Source: Nostoc flagelliforme FACHB-838
GTDB taxonomy: Bacteria; Cyanobacteriota; Cyanobacteriia; Cyanobacteriales; Nostocaceae
DNA: 64,000 nucleotides
NCBI RefSeq assembly: GCF_014698065.1
Contig: NZ_JACJSI010000028.1
Location: 1 to 64,000, forward strand
Direction of reading: 5' to 3'
Shown here: positions 1 through 8,535 of the stretch, in pieces
Layout: every line of letters starts with the position of its first letter
How positions within the stretch are numbered: the first letter of the stretch is position 1
Translations under genes and position numbers: made by a program
The notes under the pieces: generated by a model
What the model was told of the DNA's origin: nothing
Seen by the model: only the letters and a program-made list of their open reading frames with translations
The model's database searches: none

Positions 1-130
1 GCAAGCAAAACGATTAATTAGAGAGTTTTATTTTTTCTGTCATTCTTTTACCGTAGTCAAGGCGTTATTTGAGCTATCGATTCATTGTCAAGTTTTTGAC
101 TTCTCCAAACTTCATGAGTATGGTGTTTTC

Positions 131-1246
131 TCATAAATCATTTAGGATTGCTATATCAGAATTGTTACTGTTATCCGTGCCATCAGAAAGCGATAAAAAG
201 TAATTAGTATTCCCTTCTTGTGCTCAGATACCTACATAATAAGTACCTGGAGACAATTGAAAGTCTTTAGATATATCGCCTACAAGACTCTTGTCAGAAT
301 TGAATACATCAGGATTTCTAGAACTTAAAACATTTCCACTACTATCAAATACTTGCTCAAGTACACTTTTAGAAAAGCTATAGTTAAATATTCTAAAAGT
401 GCTAGTTTAATTTAAATCGAAACGATAGTAGTCAAAAGGATCAGATGAGCCGACGTTTTCAAGTACACGAGTATAATTTGGATTTATTGGCAATTGGCGA
501 GGCTAAATGCATTTCCGGCATAGTCATTAGCAGCTTGGCGTCCTTCAAATACACCACTAAAACCAAAGTGTTCTACTAAATTAATACCTTGCAAAAAAGC
601 TAAATCTGGATTGTTGGCTTTATAGTATCCAGCATCAAAAGAGGGCGAAGATTTACGTCCCTCATTTATCCCATTTATTTCAAAATGCTGTAACAACTGG
701 CTGTTACTTAAATTAGTCAAGTCTTGGTTGTTAGCACGATAGTAGTTGAAATCAAACAATGGTGAAAACTGACGTCCTTCGTTTATTCCATTGATTTCAA
801 AATGATTCAATAGTTGAGAGTTACTTAAGGAATATAGGTCAGAGTTATAGTTTTTATACTTGATTAGATTAAAAAATGCAGAAAAAGAACGCCCTTCTGA
901 AATACCAGCGTCTTTGAGATGAATAAATAATTGTTCATTGTTAAAGCCTGTAAGGTCGCTATTGTTAGCGCGATAGTAGTTAAGACTAACGTTGGGCGAA
1001 AAACTACGTCCCTCAGCTACTCCGTGATTCACTAGATGATTCAATAATTGTCCGTTGTTGAAGTCTGGTAGGTCAGAACTACTAGCCCGGTAGAAACTCA
1101 AATTGATCAGCGGTGAGAATGAACGACCTTCTTAGACCATAGCTTTGGAAGTGTGACAAAGCTTGAGCATCATTAAAACCAGCTAAGTCTTGATGGGCAG
1201 CACGATAGAAACCGACATCAAACAGATTTGAGATACTTAGAGCCAT
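131..1246 (-). pseudogene. Broken repeat protein with C-terminal PPC-like domain
   Basis: The start (ATG at 1246) opens six tandem units of about 39 residues, each with the pattern [FY]YxAxxxDLxxxxxxQLxxHF followed by GxxEGR. This unit is common in cyanobacterial surface or calcium-associated proteins. The frame shifts near 1130, inside the first unit just before EGR, and again near 490-515. The second shift leads into a bacterial pre-peptidase C-terminal (PPC) type domain with motifs such as SDPFDYYRFDL and LSPGTYYVGI. That domain carries in-frame stops at 407-409 (TAA) and 224-226 (TGA) before the final stop at 131. Two shifts plus two stops make it a pseudogene. The parent was probably a secreted or cell-surface protein. 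The domain calls come from my reading of the translations; the function is unknown. Confidence 0.8.
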
Positions 1247-1627
1247 ATTATCAAATATCCAAAAGTTATTTTTACAAAGCGCATTACATAACACTACGCA
1301 GTATTATAAACTAAGTAAGAGTAAGCATCTCTTGATACTAAAAAATAAATTTAATGATTACAGGGGAACGACCAAGGCAAACGCATCTAAATTAGTCTTG
1401 ACCACGACCAAGATTAGAAATCAACGAAAGAATCAGTATTTCTCGCTTAGTCTAGTTTGCAGAACTCAAAGCAATGCGTGCGAGGGGCTACGCCAACGCC
1501 TAAAGTTTTAGCAATAAGCATAAGTTAATGAGATTGATTTAGGCTCTATCGAGAATATACTGCCCTTGTTGACATAATGCGGCCGCCCTGGGCGAACGAC
1601 CTTTTCTCCGCCTAGCAGTGGAAATGC
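1247..1627. other. Intergenic stretch, small dispersed repeat only
   Basis: No convincing coding sequence. Around 1473-1500 lies a piece resembling the small dispersed repeats of Nostoc (GGGGCTACGCCAACGCC). Near 1590 is a GC-rich patch containing a NotI site. Confidence 0.5.
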
Positions 1628-2149
1628 TTACTTATGACGACCAAACCATTTAGAGGCGATCGCTCCTAAAGCTGCTCCAACCATTGGATTACTGAGAAAC
1701 TTCAGAATTGCTGGTTGTTCAGCCATCACTTCTTGGAAGATGTCAGGATGGCTATGATATGTGAAAGATGCCAGCTTACTGAGGTCATCTGCACTTATGC
1801 GGTTAGGGTTGTGGGTAGAAAGCCCCAAATCTCGCTCCAGATGCCGCTCGTCTAGACCTCTTTGCTTTAAGTGTTTGAAAAATGCCCGTGCAACATCATC
1901 CCGTTCATTAGGCTTAATCTGAGCGATCGCCTTTTGAAGTTCTGGCTCCAGCTGGCTTGGTGGAATGCTGTTATGGTTGAAAGATTTACTAAACAATTGC
2001 CGACGTTGATCGTGAGATGAACGCTGGGCAAAATCGTCAAAATTTTGGTATTCCTGAGTTGGGTCAGATGAAACATCATCTAAAGACTCTGTATTACCGT
2101 GAGCCAACTCGTTGAGAATTTCGCGTTTATACTTGTCACTGCTGCTCAT
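1628..2149 (-). CDS. Conserved hypothetical protein, paralogue of the gene at 5879
   Basis: This 173-residue protein is soluble and highly charged, with no signal peptide. Its C-terminal half has the same plan as the gene at 5879-6583. Both carry a PxERxxxxR segment, then a helix ending HPDIFQEVM (here) or QPDILSQIM (there), then a glycine/alanine-rich tail, SNPMVGAALGAIASKW here and SNPLAKGAMAGIAALA there. I know no enzymatic motif for it. It sits upstream of a lipoprotein gene and a PRC-barrel/AvaK gene on the same strand, which suggests a shared stress or cell-differentiation role. That role is inference. Confidence 0.75.
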   Translation of the reverse strand: MSSSDKYKREILNELAHGNTESLDDVSSDPTQEYQNFDDFAQRSSHDQRRQLFSKSFNHNSIPPSQLEPELQKAIAQIKPNERDDVARAFFKHLKQRGLDERHLERDLGLSTHNPNRISADDLSKLASFTYHSHPDIFQEVMAEQPAILKFLSNPMVGAALGAIASKWFGRHK

Positions 2150-2216
2150 TTTAAATGTCTCCTTTTTATACTTGCAATCAACTGATCAACTCAGGTTTTC
2201 TCCAAAAAATGAGTCC

Positions 2217-2663
2217 CTATTTATACTCGATTTGCTGAGATTGCACATCATACTGAGCCGTCAAAATCAGTTTTTTGTCTGGTGCATACATCAAAACTTT
2301 TAAGTCTTGATTGGGGAAATTTTTGTGAAAACCTTGGAGTAAGGATTTTGCTAATGGTCGCACTTCGGTCGGGCGAACTTGAGGCGCAATCACGACACCT
2401 AACTTATTGTTGTCACGTACATAAGCATCTTGGACAATTCCTTTGGCTGTGCTGACAACCCAGTTCCCAAAATCTTGACCCTGTACACTGTTACCGCGTG
2501 ACAACAAGGCATAGTCGGCACTATGACTGATTCCAGACGGTAATTGAGTTGGTTGTTTAGCTTGAACAGTACCACTACAGGCGGCAGTCGTTGTTAGTAC
2601 TAATACCAAGACTAAAGCTGTTAAAACCCGACGAAACTTTTGAATTATTTTCAATTTAACCAC
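2217..2663 (-). CDS. Small predicted lipoprotein
   Basis: A 148-residue protein with a basic start, a hydrophobic stretch (about residues 13-28) and a lipobox-like TTAAC followed by Ser at about residues 25-30, as expected for a lipid-anchored secreted protein. The mature part is short and soluble and recalls small sporulation-type YhcN/YlaJ lipoproteins (a VVSTAKGIVQDAYVRDNNK segment, then a C-terminal alpha-beta pattern), but that likeness is weak. It lies between the 173-residue hypothetical and the PRC-barrel/AvaK gene, all on the minus strand with gaps of 70-115 bp. Confidence 0.7.
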   Translation of the reverse strand: MVKLKIIQKFRRVLTALVLVLVLTTTAACSGTVQAKQPTQLPSGISHSADYALLSRGNSVQGQDFGNWVVSTAKGIVQDAYVRDNNKLGVVIAPQVRPTEVRPLAKSLLQGFHKNFPNQDLKVLMYAPDKKLILTAQYDVQSQQIEYK

Positions 2664-2777
2664 CTCGTCTAAACTAATGACTCTTCTGCAATATCAATCG
2701 AAAGTATTTGGAGTAGAAGTAGATAGAAAACCCGCTCCTACTAGCTCAAAAGCAATGACCTTTGTAGTTTAAGTAGG

Positions 2778-3647
2778 TTAACCCCGGTCAGTTTTATTCT
2801 CTATTCGAGTTCCATCAGTATCAACATCTAATTCTTCGCGTCGAATGGTTTCTTGAGCTTCAACGGTTTCTTTGTCTACAACTTTCTGCACTTTGACTTC
2901 TTCGCGCAAAAAAGCTTCCTTTTGGATGTCTGGAACTTCTTCATAGAGGTCTATATGCGCTACCTCGCCCTCGCGGAAGTCCGTCGCTTCAGCAGACACA
3001 ACTTTGCCTGTGTCTTGAGAAGTCACTCGCTCAATCACGACTCGCTCTTTTTCCACCGGAACAGCAACTCTTGCAGTTTCGGTTTCAACATGCTTACTAA
3101 TCAATACTTCTCCGCTTTTCCGGCGCTGTTTATTAGCAACTAGCCTTTCTTGGTAGAGTTTGAAGGTTTGATCTTCGTGAGCGCTGACATCATACAGATC
3201 CGCGTCATCTGCGTAAGTGTAGCTGTTAGGATTAGGACTAGGAGTAGTGCGGCCAGCTGTCGCTCCTAGCGTGGCTGAACTTTCTACAGACGGTGTGCGA
3301 TATCCTCCACGCACCTGCTCTTCATAGTCGTAGTCAAGCGTTGTATGCTCTTGATATTCAGGTAAATTTTCCGCTTGCTCTCTTGTTATACCAACGACAT
3401 ATACACGGTTTGCTGTAGAGTCAATACGCGATTTACCAACTGGTAGTAAGATTTTCTTGCCAAAAATCCAAAAGCCTATATCAACAATTAAATAGCGGAA
3501 TGCTCCTTGGTCATCTACTACAGCATCATTTACTGTACCAATCTTCTCATCAGTTCCTTGAACATACACACCCATTCCTTTAATGTCGTTACCTTCAAAA
3601 GTATTACGGTAGTCGGGATCAAATTCATCTATTTTTTGGAGTGGCAT
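2778..3647 (-). CDS. PRC-barrel and YsnF/AvaK (DUF2382) domain stress protein
   Basis: The 289-residue product has an N-terminal PRC-barrel (about residues 20-95: KIGTVNDAVVDDQGAFRYLIVD). A low-complexity linker with a TAGRTTPSPNPNSYTY stretch follows. The C-terminal DUF2382 domain (about 160-280) is rich in charged beta repeats such as RVVIERV and EEVKVQKVVDKETV. This is the architecture of AvaK, known as an akinete-associated protein in Anabaena, and of YsnF-type general stress proteins. No catalytic site is known. An AAGGAAT ribosome site lies just before the ATG. The 615-bp divergent upstream region carries two tandem 18-bp repeats that could be regulatory. Induction by stress or akinete formation is inferred from the family. 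Confidence 0.88.
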   Translation of the reverse strand: MPLQKIDEFDPDYRNTFEGNDIKGMGVYVQGTDEKIGTVNDAVVDDQGAFRYLIVDIGFWIFGKKILLPVGKSRIDSTANRVYVVGITREQAENLPEYQEHTTLDYDYEEQVRGGYRTPSVESSATLGATAGRTTPSPNPNSYTYADDADLYDVSAHEDQTFKLYQERLVANKQRRKSGEVLISKHVETETARVAVPVEKERVVIERVTSQDTGKVVSAEATDFREGEVAHIDLYEEVPDIQKEAFLREEVKVQKVVDKETVEAQETIRREELDVDTDGTRIENKTDRG

Positions 3648-4262
3648 TATTTTATTCCTTGAAATCTCCCTGTGTCTTTCTATAAATTACACAATTTAGT
3701 TTCTATACATCTTCTCTCTGAAGATTGAGTTAAATCATCTTGATATTTAATCAATCGAAGTAATTAAATATAGTCTTACAACCCACAAGTATGATAAAAA
3801 ACAGGTTTTTAGTATTAATGTATTACTATTTATAAAATTTATTTTAATTAAATTTTTGTAAATACTGTGACTAGTTTCTAGCATTTATGTGACTAGCTTC
3901 TAGCAGCAAATATCAAAACTAAAATTAGCCAAATCAATACATACTATCAAACCTAGCTAGTTGGATCTGCTTATTAACACCTTACACTGAAATCCAATAT
4001 CCTTACATTGTTAAAAATTTATTTGCTTAAGTTGTAATACTTGCTCTATCACACTTATAGAAGACAAAATCTATGCCAAAAGATTGATGAGAAGGAAATT
4101 TAAAAATGCCTAAATATTATTAAAGTCCTAATAAGTTTGTAAATATTTAGCTGTGCCGCTAAGGAGTAAGAAATCTAGTTGCAAAGCAAGTGTTGCAAAA
4201 ATTGATAATAACAGAGTGTAAACTTTAAAACTGCTCTTATTGCAGAAAATCAGGAGATAATT
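3648..4262. other. AT-rich divergent intergenic region
   Basis: This region separates the PRC-barrel/AvaK gene (minus) from the CAAD gene (plus). It is AT-rich with no credible ORF. Its only clear structure is the pair of 18-bp direct repeats at 3866-3905, described separately. An AGGAGA ribosome site sits right before the plus-strand ATG at 4263. Confidence 0.5.
3866..3905. promoter_or_regulatory. Two tandem 18-bp near-identical sites, possible operator
   Basis: TGTGACTAGTTTCTAGCA at 3866-3883 is repeated with one change (T to C) at 3888-3905. The 22-bp period is about two helical turns. Each copy holds an inner CTAG-N3-CTAG palindrome. Such spacing suits a protein bound on one face of the DNA upstream of either flanking gene. 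No known regulator motif is recognised. Confidence 0.45.
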
Positions 4263-4718
4263 ATGGATACAAAATTACACCAAGATCAGTATGTCGATAC
4301 TGCCTCCGCAAACCAGATAGAAGCACTTAAAGGTTCAGAGCCGGGAAACCTGGCAATGTTGCCACCCGCCTCAGAAAATGAAGAACAATGGCAAAAAATT
4401 GGTAGCCAGATTTCTATATTTTTGGCAAAAATACCTGAGTACATAGCTAGATTCTACCAAGAATACAAATTGCTGATTATTAGCTTTGCGTTGCTTGTGA
4501 TAACAGTTACGGCACTAAGAATTTTTCTAGCGGTACTCAACGCCATAAATGATATTCCCCTAGTTTCTCCATTTCTCCAATTAATTGGACTTGGTTACAC
4601 AATTTGGTTTACTTTCCGCTATTTGCTCAAAGATTCCACTCGGCAAGAATTAGCAGTAGATATTCGCTTGCTTAAAAAACAAATTCTAGGCATAGAAGAA
4701 TCAGAGACTTTAAGCTAA
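4263..4718 (+). CDS. CAAD-domain thylakoid membrane protein (CURT1-like)
   Basis: The 151-residue product has a soluble acidic N-terminus, an amphipathic helix (about 45-68, SIFLAKIPEYIARFYQEYK), two membrane segments (about 70-92 and 99-121) and a charged C-terminal helix. This is the CAAD domain (cyanobacterial aminoacyl-tRNA synthetase appended domain), which also forms plant and cyanobacterial CURT1/CurT thylakoid-curvature proteins. The ATG at 4263 has an AGGAGA site just upstream. A hairpin terminator follows at 4760. The likely place is the thylakoid membrane. A role in membrane shaping or anchoring is inferred from the family. Confidence 0.85.
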   Translation: MDTKLHQDQYVDTASANQIEALKGSEPGNLAMLPPASENEEQWQKIGSQISIFLAKIPEYIARFYQEYKLLIISFALLVITVTALRIFLAVLNAINDIPLVSPFLQLIGLGYTIWFTFRYLLKDSTRQELAVDIRLLKKQILGIEESETLS

Positions 4719-4759
4719 CTACTAAAGTATCGTGGCGGATACAGTGTATTTGAACTTCT

Positions 4760-4790
4760 GGTCAAGTAAAAAGCTGAGTTTTGCTTGACC
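4760..4790 (+). terminator. Hairpin after the CAAD gene
   Basis: GGTCAAGTAAAA pairs with TTTTGCTTGACC (one G-U pair) around a 7-nt loop, 40 bp after the stop codon. The same stem recurs at 6655-6686 behind another gene of this cluster. Confidence 0.6.
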
Positions 4791-4828
4791 ATTGTATAAA
4801 ACTGTAAATTCCTAGTGTTCTTCTCTAA

Positions 4829-4858
4829 CGAGACGCTACACGTTGGCGGAAGCCTCTT
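4829..4858. repeat. Small dispersed repeat
   Basis: CGAGACGCTACACGTTGGCG and the following AAGCCTCT have the composition of the small dispersed repeats found many times in Nostoc genomes. Copy number must come from a genome search. Confidence 0.45.
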
Positions 4859-4953
4859 GTAAAGATGGCGGTTCGATAAATTAAGCTTTTTAGCACCTTT
4901 GCGTAAGTCCTATCTTATACCATATCAGCTAAATTAGCCGGAAAAGAAAATGT

Positions 4954-5436
4954 ATGATCAAGACAAATAGATTAGCTTCGCTGACAACAACAGTATTTCT
5001 TTCAACATTACTAACAATCCCTCTGCTTAATAGCTGCGGCGGAGGTTCCCAAAATGCTACGCAACCTCCAATTGACGATACTGTTGGGAGAAATTTAAAT
5101 AATCGCGCCCCCGTAAATCAACCCCAAGCTAGGAGGGGATTAAATACAGGGCAGAAAGTGGCAATCTTGGCAGGAGCTGCTGGACTTTACTACCTCTACA
5201 ATCAGCGAAAGAATGCCCAAGGAACGGGAGCGCAGGGGAAATACTACCTTTCTAAGAATGGGCGTGTTTACTATCGAGATGCTCAAAATCGCCCTGTTTG
5301 GGTAACACCGCCACAAGAGGGCATTCGTGTTCCAGAAGAGGAAGCGCAACAATACCGGGACTTTCAAGGATACAACAACAGACCCACAGGACGAGACTTA
5401 AGGGGTTTGGGTGCAGGTACTGTTCCGACAAATTAA
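4954..5436 (+). CDS. Predicted lipoprotein of unknown function
   Basis: A 160-residue protein with a signal peptide and lipobox: a hydrophobic run LSTLLTIPLLNSC with Cys at about residue 28, followed by GGGS. The mature part has a glutamine/asparagine-rich linker, a second hydrophobic patch (VAILAGAAGLYYLY, about 68-82) and a C-terminal GKYYLSKNGRVYYRDAQNRPVWV segment, which reads like a small beta-rich cell-surface domain. No known domain name can be assigned. It lies between the CAAD gene and the repeat protein at 5879 on the same strand. Confidence 0.7.
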   Translation: MIKTNRLASLTTTVFLSTLLTIPLLNSCGGGSQNATQPPIDDTVGRNLNNRAPVNQPQARRGLNTGQKVAILAGAAGLYYLYNQRKNAQGTGAQGKYYLSKNGRVYYRDAQNRPVWVTPPQEGIRVPEEEAQQYRDFQGYNNRPTGRDLRGLGAGTVPTN

Positions 5437-5563
5437 TTTTTGTACAGATTATAAATAGATGGCGTTTAACCGTCATTCTATTTTTTAATAGAAACTTTTT
5501 CCGTATTTTAAAGTTAATAATACTCCTAATGGTCTTTTATTACTTTTAAAAAATAAAATATTT

Positions 5564-5596
5564 GTAGGTTGGGTTTCGTTCCTCAACCCAACCTAC
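5564..5596. repeat. GTAGGTTGGGTT hairpin repeat in intergenic 5437-5878
   Basis: A perfect 12-bp inverted repeat (5564-5575 and 5585-5596) with a 9-nt loop containing TCGTTCCTC. This palindrome is widespread in cyanobacterial intergenic DNA and may end transcription of the lipoprotein gene. The rest of the 442-bp gap is AT-rich without visible genes. Confidence 0.6.
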
Positions 5597-5878
5597 GCCT
5601 AAATTTATGAAAACTCTTTTTTTAAAGTTTTATATTAGTATATAGAAATCTTATTTAATTATTAAAAAGATTTTGACCTCTAATTTTTGTACAACAGGGT
5701 TTTGAATTTCAGGATGCTTTCAAAATTTAAGTTGGACTTTTATATACTAATAGTTATAATTTTCTCAAGGTAACAGTAACCTTTGATAGATGATTTTGAA
5801 AAAATATAACAATTAATATGTTGAAAGTAATTACTTTACCGTTGATAGTTTAGTGAAATAACAGTTTAGGAGCCACAA

Positions 5879-6583
5879 ATGAATCTATTAGAAAAAATCT
5901 TCGGTGGCGGTGAGACACCAGAAAATGACTACCGCAATTTTGTTAACCGCTATGAGCAAGGTTTACCTCATGAGGGATACTCAGATGAAGAAGTTTTAAA
6001 CCGTTATCAGCAAGTATCTAGACAGTTACCTCCAGACCTTTATCAGGAATCTGCACAAGAAGCCTTTAGTCGGATGTCACCACAAGAGCGGATGCAGTTT
6101 GGTCGCTCTCTTCAACAGCAGACGCGCTCTTCAAACTTGAATTTTCCCGATCTAAACCAAGATGGTATAGACGATCGCTTTCAAGACCCAAATTATCTTG
6201 CTCAAACGACAGGCCGGGTTCACCAGCAACAACCAGATATACTCAGTCAAATTATGAGTGGTGCTACGGGGAGCTTTATGGGTGGTCAAGGTAGTAACAT
6301 TATGAGCAATCCATTAGCGAAGGGAGCGATGGCTGGTATCGCCGCTTTAGCTATGAAAAAGTTGATGCAAAGAGGCAACCAAGGAAATTCCGGGCAGTAT
6401 GGTAACGTCCGTCCAGCTAGCCAAGACCCCTACGGCGATCCGGCGGATTACGGGCAGTATGGTAACGTCCGTCCAGCTAGCCAAGACCCCTACGGCGATC
6501 CGGCGGATTACAGGCAGTATGGTAATATCCGCCCAGCTAGCGAAGACCCCTATGGAGATCCGGCTGACCAACAGTACCGCTAG
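5879..6583 (+). CDS. Conserved hypothetical with C-terminal 20-residue tandem repeats
   Basis: This 234-residue soluble protein begins MNLLEKIFGGG. An acidic helical domain (about 15-85, with YSDEEVLNRYQQVSRQLPPD and MSPQERMQFGRSL) is followed by a Gly/Ala/Met-rich segment (about 120-165), then three 20-residue repeats of the pattern QYGNVRPASQDPYGDPADYG. It is a paralogue of the 173-residue protein at 1628-2149, sharing the QPDI and SNP...GA motifs, but that one lacks the repeats. AGGAG lies upstream of the ATG. No catalytic residues are recognised. The proline-rich acidic tail could be a disordered binding region (inference). Confidence 0.75.
   Translation: MNLLEKIFGGGETPENDYRNFVNRYEQGLPHEGYSDEEVLNRYQQVSRQLPPDLYQESAQEAFSRMSPQERMQFGRSLQQQTRSSNLNFPDLNQDGIDDRFQDPNYLAQTTGRVHQQQPDILSQIMSGATGSFMGGQGSNIMSNPLAKGAMAGIAALAMKKLMQRGNQGNSGQYGNVRPASQDPYGDPADYGQYGNVRPASQDPYGDPADYRQYGNIRPASEDPYGDPADQQYR
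6391..6570 (+). repeat. Three 60-bp in-frame tandem repeats
   Basis: Units at 6391-6450, 6451-6510 and 6511-6570. The first two are nearly identical at DNA level and the third carries several changes. They encode three 20-residue copies in the tail of the gene at 5879. The high identity points to recent duplication or repeat slippage. Confidence 0.9.
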
Positions 6584-6654
6584 TAACCTCAAGCAGCAAA
6601 GCTGCAATTCGTAATTACAATCAGTGAATGCTTAAACTCATCACTGATAATTAT

Positions 6655-6686
6655 GGTCAAGTAAAAATCAATTTTTTTACTTGACC
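6655..6686 (+). terminator. Rho-independent-like terminator
   Basis: GGTCAAGTAAAAA pairs with TTTTTACTTGACC, followed by ACTTTTTATT. It lies 72 bp after the stop of the gene at 5879. The stem is the same sequence as at 4760-4790. Confidence 0.7.
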
Positions 6687-6858
6687 ACTTTTTATTAGAT
6701 TAGTATCACTTAGTAGAAAATCTCTTGGATTATTGGTGGTGTTTAAAGTGACGAAACTCGGCTGAGAGTTATATTATAGCAAGGTCAATCTGAAGAAACT
6801 CAGTCTTTATTTTATCATTGTAAATTACCTAAGTGAGCAGCAGATTGGTAGTAGAAAA

Positions 6859-8349
6859 ATGAAACAGTTAGCAAAAACATTATATTGTAAATTTCTGCAT
6901 CTATTTCACCAGGTAATGGGAATTACCATTTCCCATAATCCAAATTCAAGGGAAACTAATGTTGCTATTGATGAAGAATCTCTGGAACACTCAAATACTC
7001 AACTAAAAAAGCAAATTCCTCTTCAAGATAGAGTTAATAAATCTGAACAAAATTTAGAATTAAATTACCAGGATTCAGCAAAACCTCGGCAATTCAAAAA
7101 AGCTTCTTTATTTCCTGATAGTAAGACTAATGTTGCTGCATTGTCGCTAGTTTTGTATGGAGTTGCTGAAGTCTTATCTCAAAAAATGAATCTGTCATGG
7201 AAAAGTCAGGTAAATAATACTTTTAGTTACGAAAAAGAAGCTGAAACTGGAAAAGGAAAAATCTTTTACTATGTAACAGATAATCCCGAAACTCCACAAC
7301 CAGAAACTCTGGCAGAAGAGGCAGCTTTAGTTGTTATAGACGAATTTGATCCAAGGGCCTGTGCTATTCACCTGATTTACTGTGCCCTAGTAGCTAGCTT
7401 AGATAAACCTTGGTCAGGCAATTTTGTAATTGATGACAAGCAACTACTTGAATACACAGGGCTTGTGAAACGCAGGGATTTATGCAAGCATGAAAAATTG
7501 AGTATTTTGTACTCCTTGTTACGGCAACCTGCTCAAGTACTAGCTTGTATTGCATGGCCTAAACAGGAGAAAGCTGGAGCTTTTACTGTTGCTGATTTAA
7601 AGATTTGGGACATCAGCATAATACGGGATTTTGAAACAGATAAAGCTGGCAATAACAAGCTAGTGGGTTTAAAGGTAATAGGTCAAGCTGGAGTATGGAC
7701 AAAATACTTCCTCAACAAATCTAAATACCACTACTACACTGGAATTATTACCAAGAAAACCGTACAGAAACTATTTAGTATTGGTAAACAAAATGCTGGC
7801 GCGGCTAGAATGCTAGTTTGGCTAACCTTCCAAATTAAACCGGAATTGCAGGATTGTGTAATGGGCAAGACTCTGATGGAGATTGCTTACGGTGCAGAGA
7901 AAGTGTCAACAGCAGAGCAAGATAGACAGCTTAGACGGCAAATGGCTGATGATTTGGAAACTGACTTGAAAGTTGTCAAAGAAGCTGGATGGCAAGCAGA
8001 ACTGGAAACAGGCCCAGCTTGGTTAACAAGCAGCAAAACTGCTAAAAGACCTATAGGTTACTGGAATCAAATACTCAATTCTAGATGGCGTTTTCATTTA
8101 CCAGCAGAAGCACAGGAACGCTTGACCGTGGACTCGAATCAGCTAAGTGCAAACAATATCCAGCCTCTATCAGGTAATGTCATTAGAGAAGCGAGAAAAG
8201 CAAAAGGCTGGTCTAGAGCGTTTTTCGCTACAACGATGGAGAAAAGCGTTTCCTGGGTTGATGCAGTCGAGACGGGTACACGTCAGGTTTCTCAAAAGGA
8301 CTTGCCCAAGTTGCTCAATACACTGGAACTACACCTTAACAGGTATTGA
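6859..8349 (+). CDS. Unknown protein with C-terminal XRE-like helix-turn-helix
   Basis: The 496-residue product has no signal peptide. After a variable N-terminus (1-90) comes a long alpha/beta region (about 95-430) with a conserved-looking acidic patch (EAALVVIDEFDPRACAIHL) and a segment VTK/KKTVQKLFSIGKQNAGAARM that may be a winged-helix part. The last 60 residues (GNVIREARKAKGWSRAFFAT, VSWVDAVETG) form an XRE-like helix-turn-helix. It could be a regulator, or a replication-type protein of plasmid origin, but no diagnostic motif decides. It stands alone, with a 275-bp upstream gap holding a terminator. The function is unknown. Confidence 0.7.
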   Translation: MKQLAKTLYCKFLHLFHQVMGITISHNPNSRETNVAIDEESLEHSNTQLKKQIPLQDRVNKSEQNLELNYQDSAKPRQFKKASLFPDSKTNVAALSLVLYGVAEVLSQKMNLSWKSQVNNTFSYEKEAETGKGKIFYYVTDNPETPQPETLAEEAALVVIDEFDPRACAIHLIYCALVASLDKPWSGNFVIDDKQLLEYTGLVKRRDLCKHEKLSILYSLLRQPAQVLACIAWPKQEKAGAFTVADLKIWDISIIRDFETDKAGNNKLVGLKVIGQAGVWTKYFLNKSKYHYYTGIITKKTVQKLFSIGKQNAGAARMLVWLTFQIKPELQDCVMGKTLMEIAYGAEKVSTAEQDRQLRRQMADDLETDLKVVKEAGWQAELETGPAWLTSSKTAKRPIGYWNQILNSRWRFHLPAEAQERLTVDSNQLSANNIQPLSGNVIREARKAKGWSRAFFATTMEKSVSWVDAVETGTRQVSQKDLPKLLNTLELHLNRY

Positions 8350-8463
8350 TTTCAACTAAACTTTTCTTGGTTCTCTGAGGTAGTTTTTGCTACGTATTAT
8401 TACTCATTGCAACTGCGTTGGGAGGCAGGGCATTGCAAGTGTTGAGGGGATAAAAGCTATTTC

Positions 8464-8484
8464 AGACTTGTGTGTACACGGTAG
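8464..8484 (+). repeat. Remnant end of a dispersed repeat
   Basis: The stretch reads GACTTGTGTGTACACGGTAG. The same 20-mer, allowing one change, ends the element at 36104-36297 and lies inverted near 30095-30115. Here only the end is left. Confidence 0.6.
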
Positions 8485-8535
8485 CCTTGGCAAAGAGAGG
8501 GGAGACAAATTAGTATCTCACCGATATTTCAGTAA

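Noticed and set aside
6347-6614. Repeat-containing ORFs in other frames of the 60-bp repeats
   Set aside because: They are shadows of the real gene at 5879-6583; the 60-bp period keeps all frames open.
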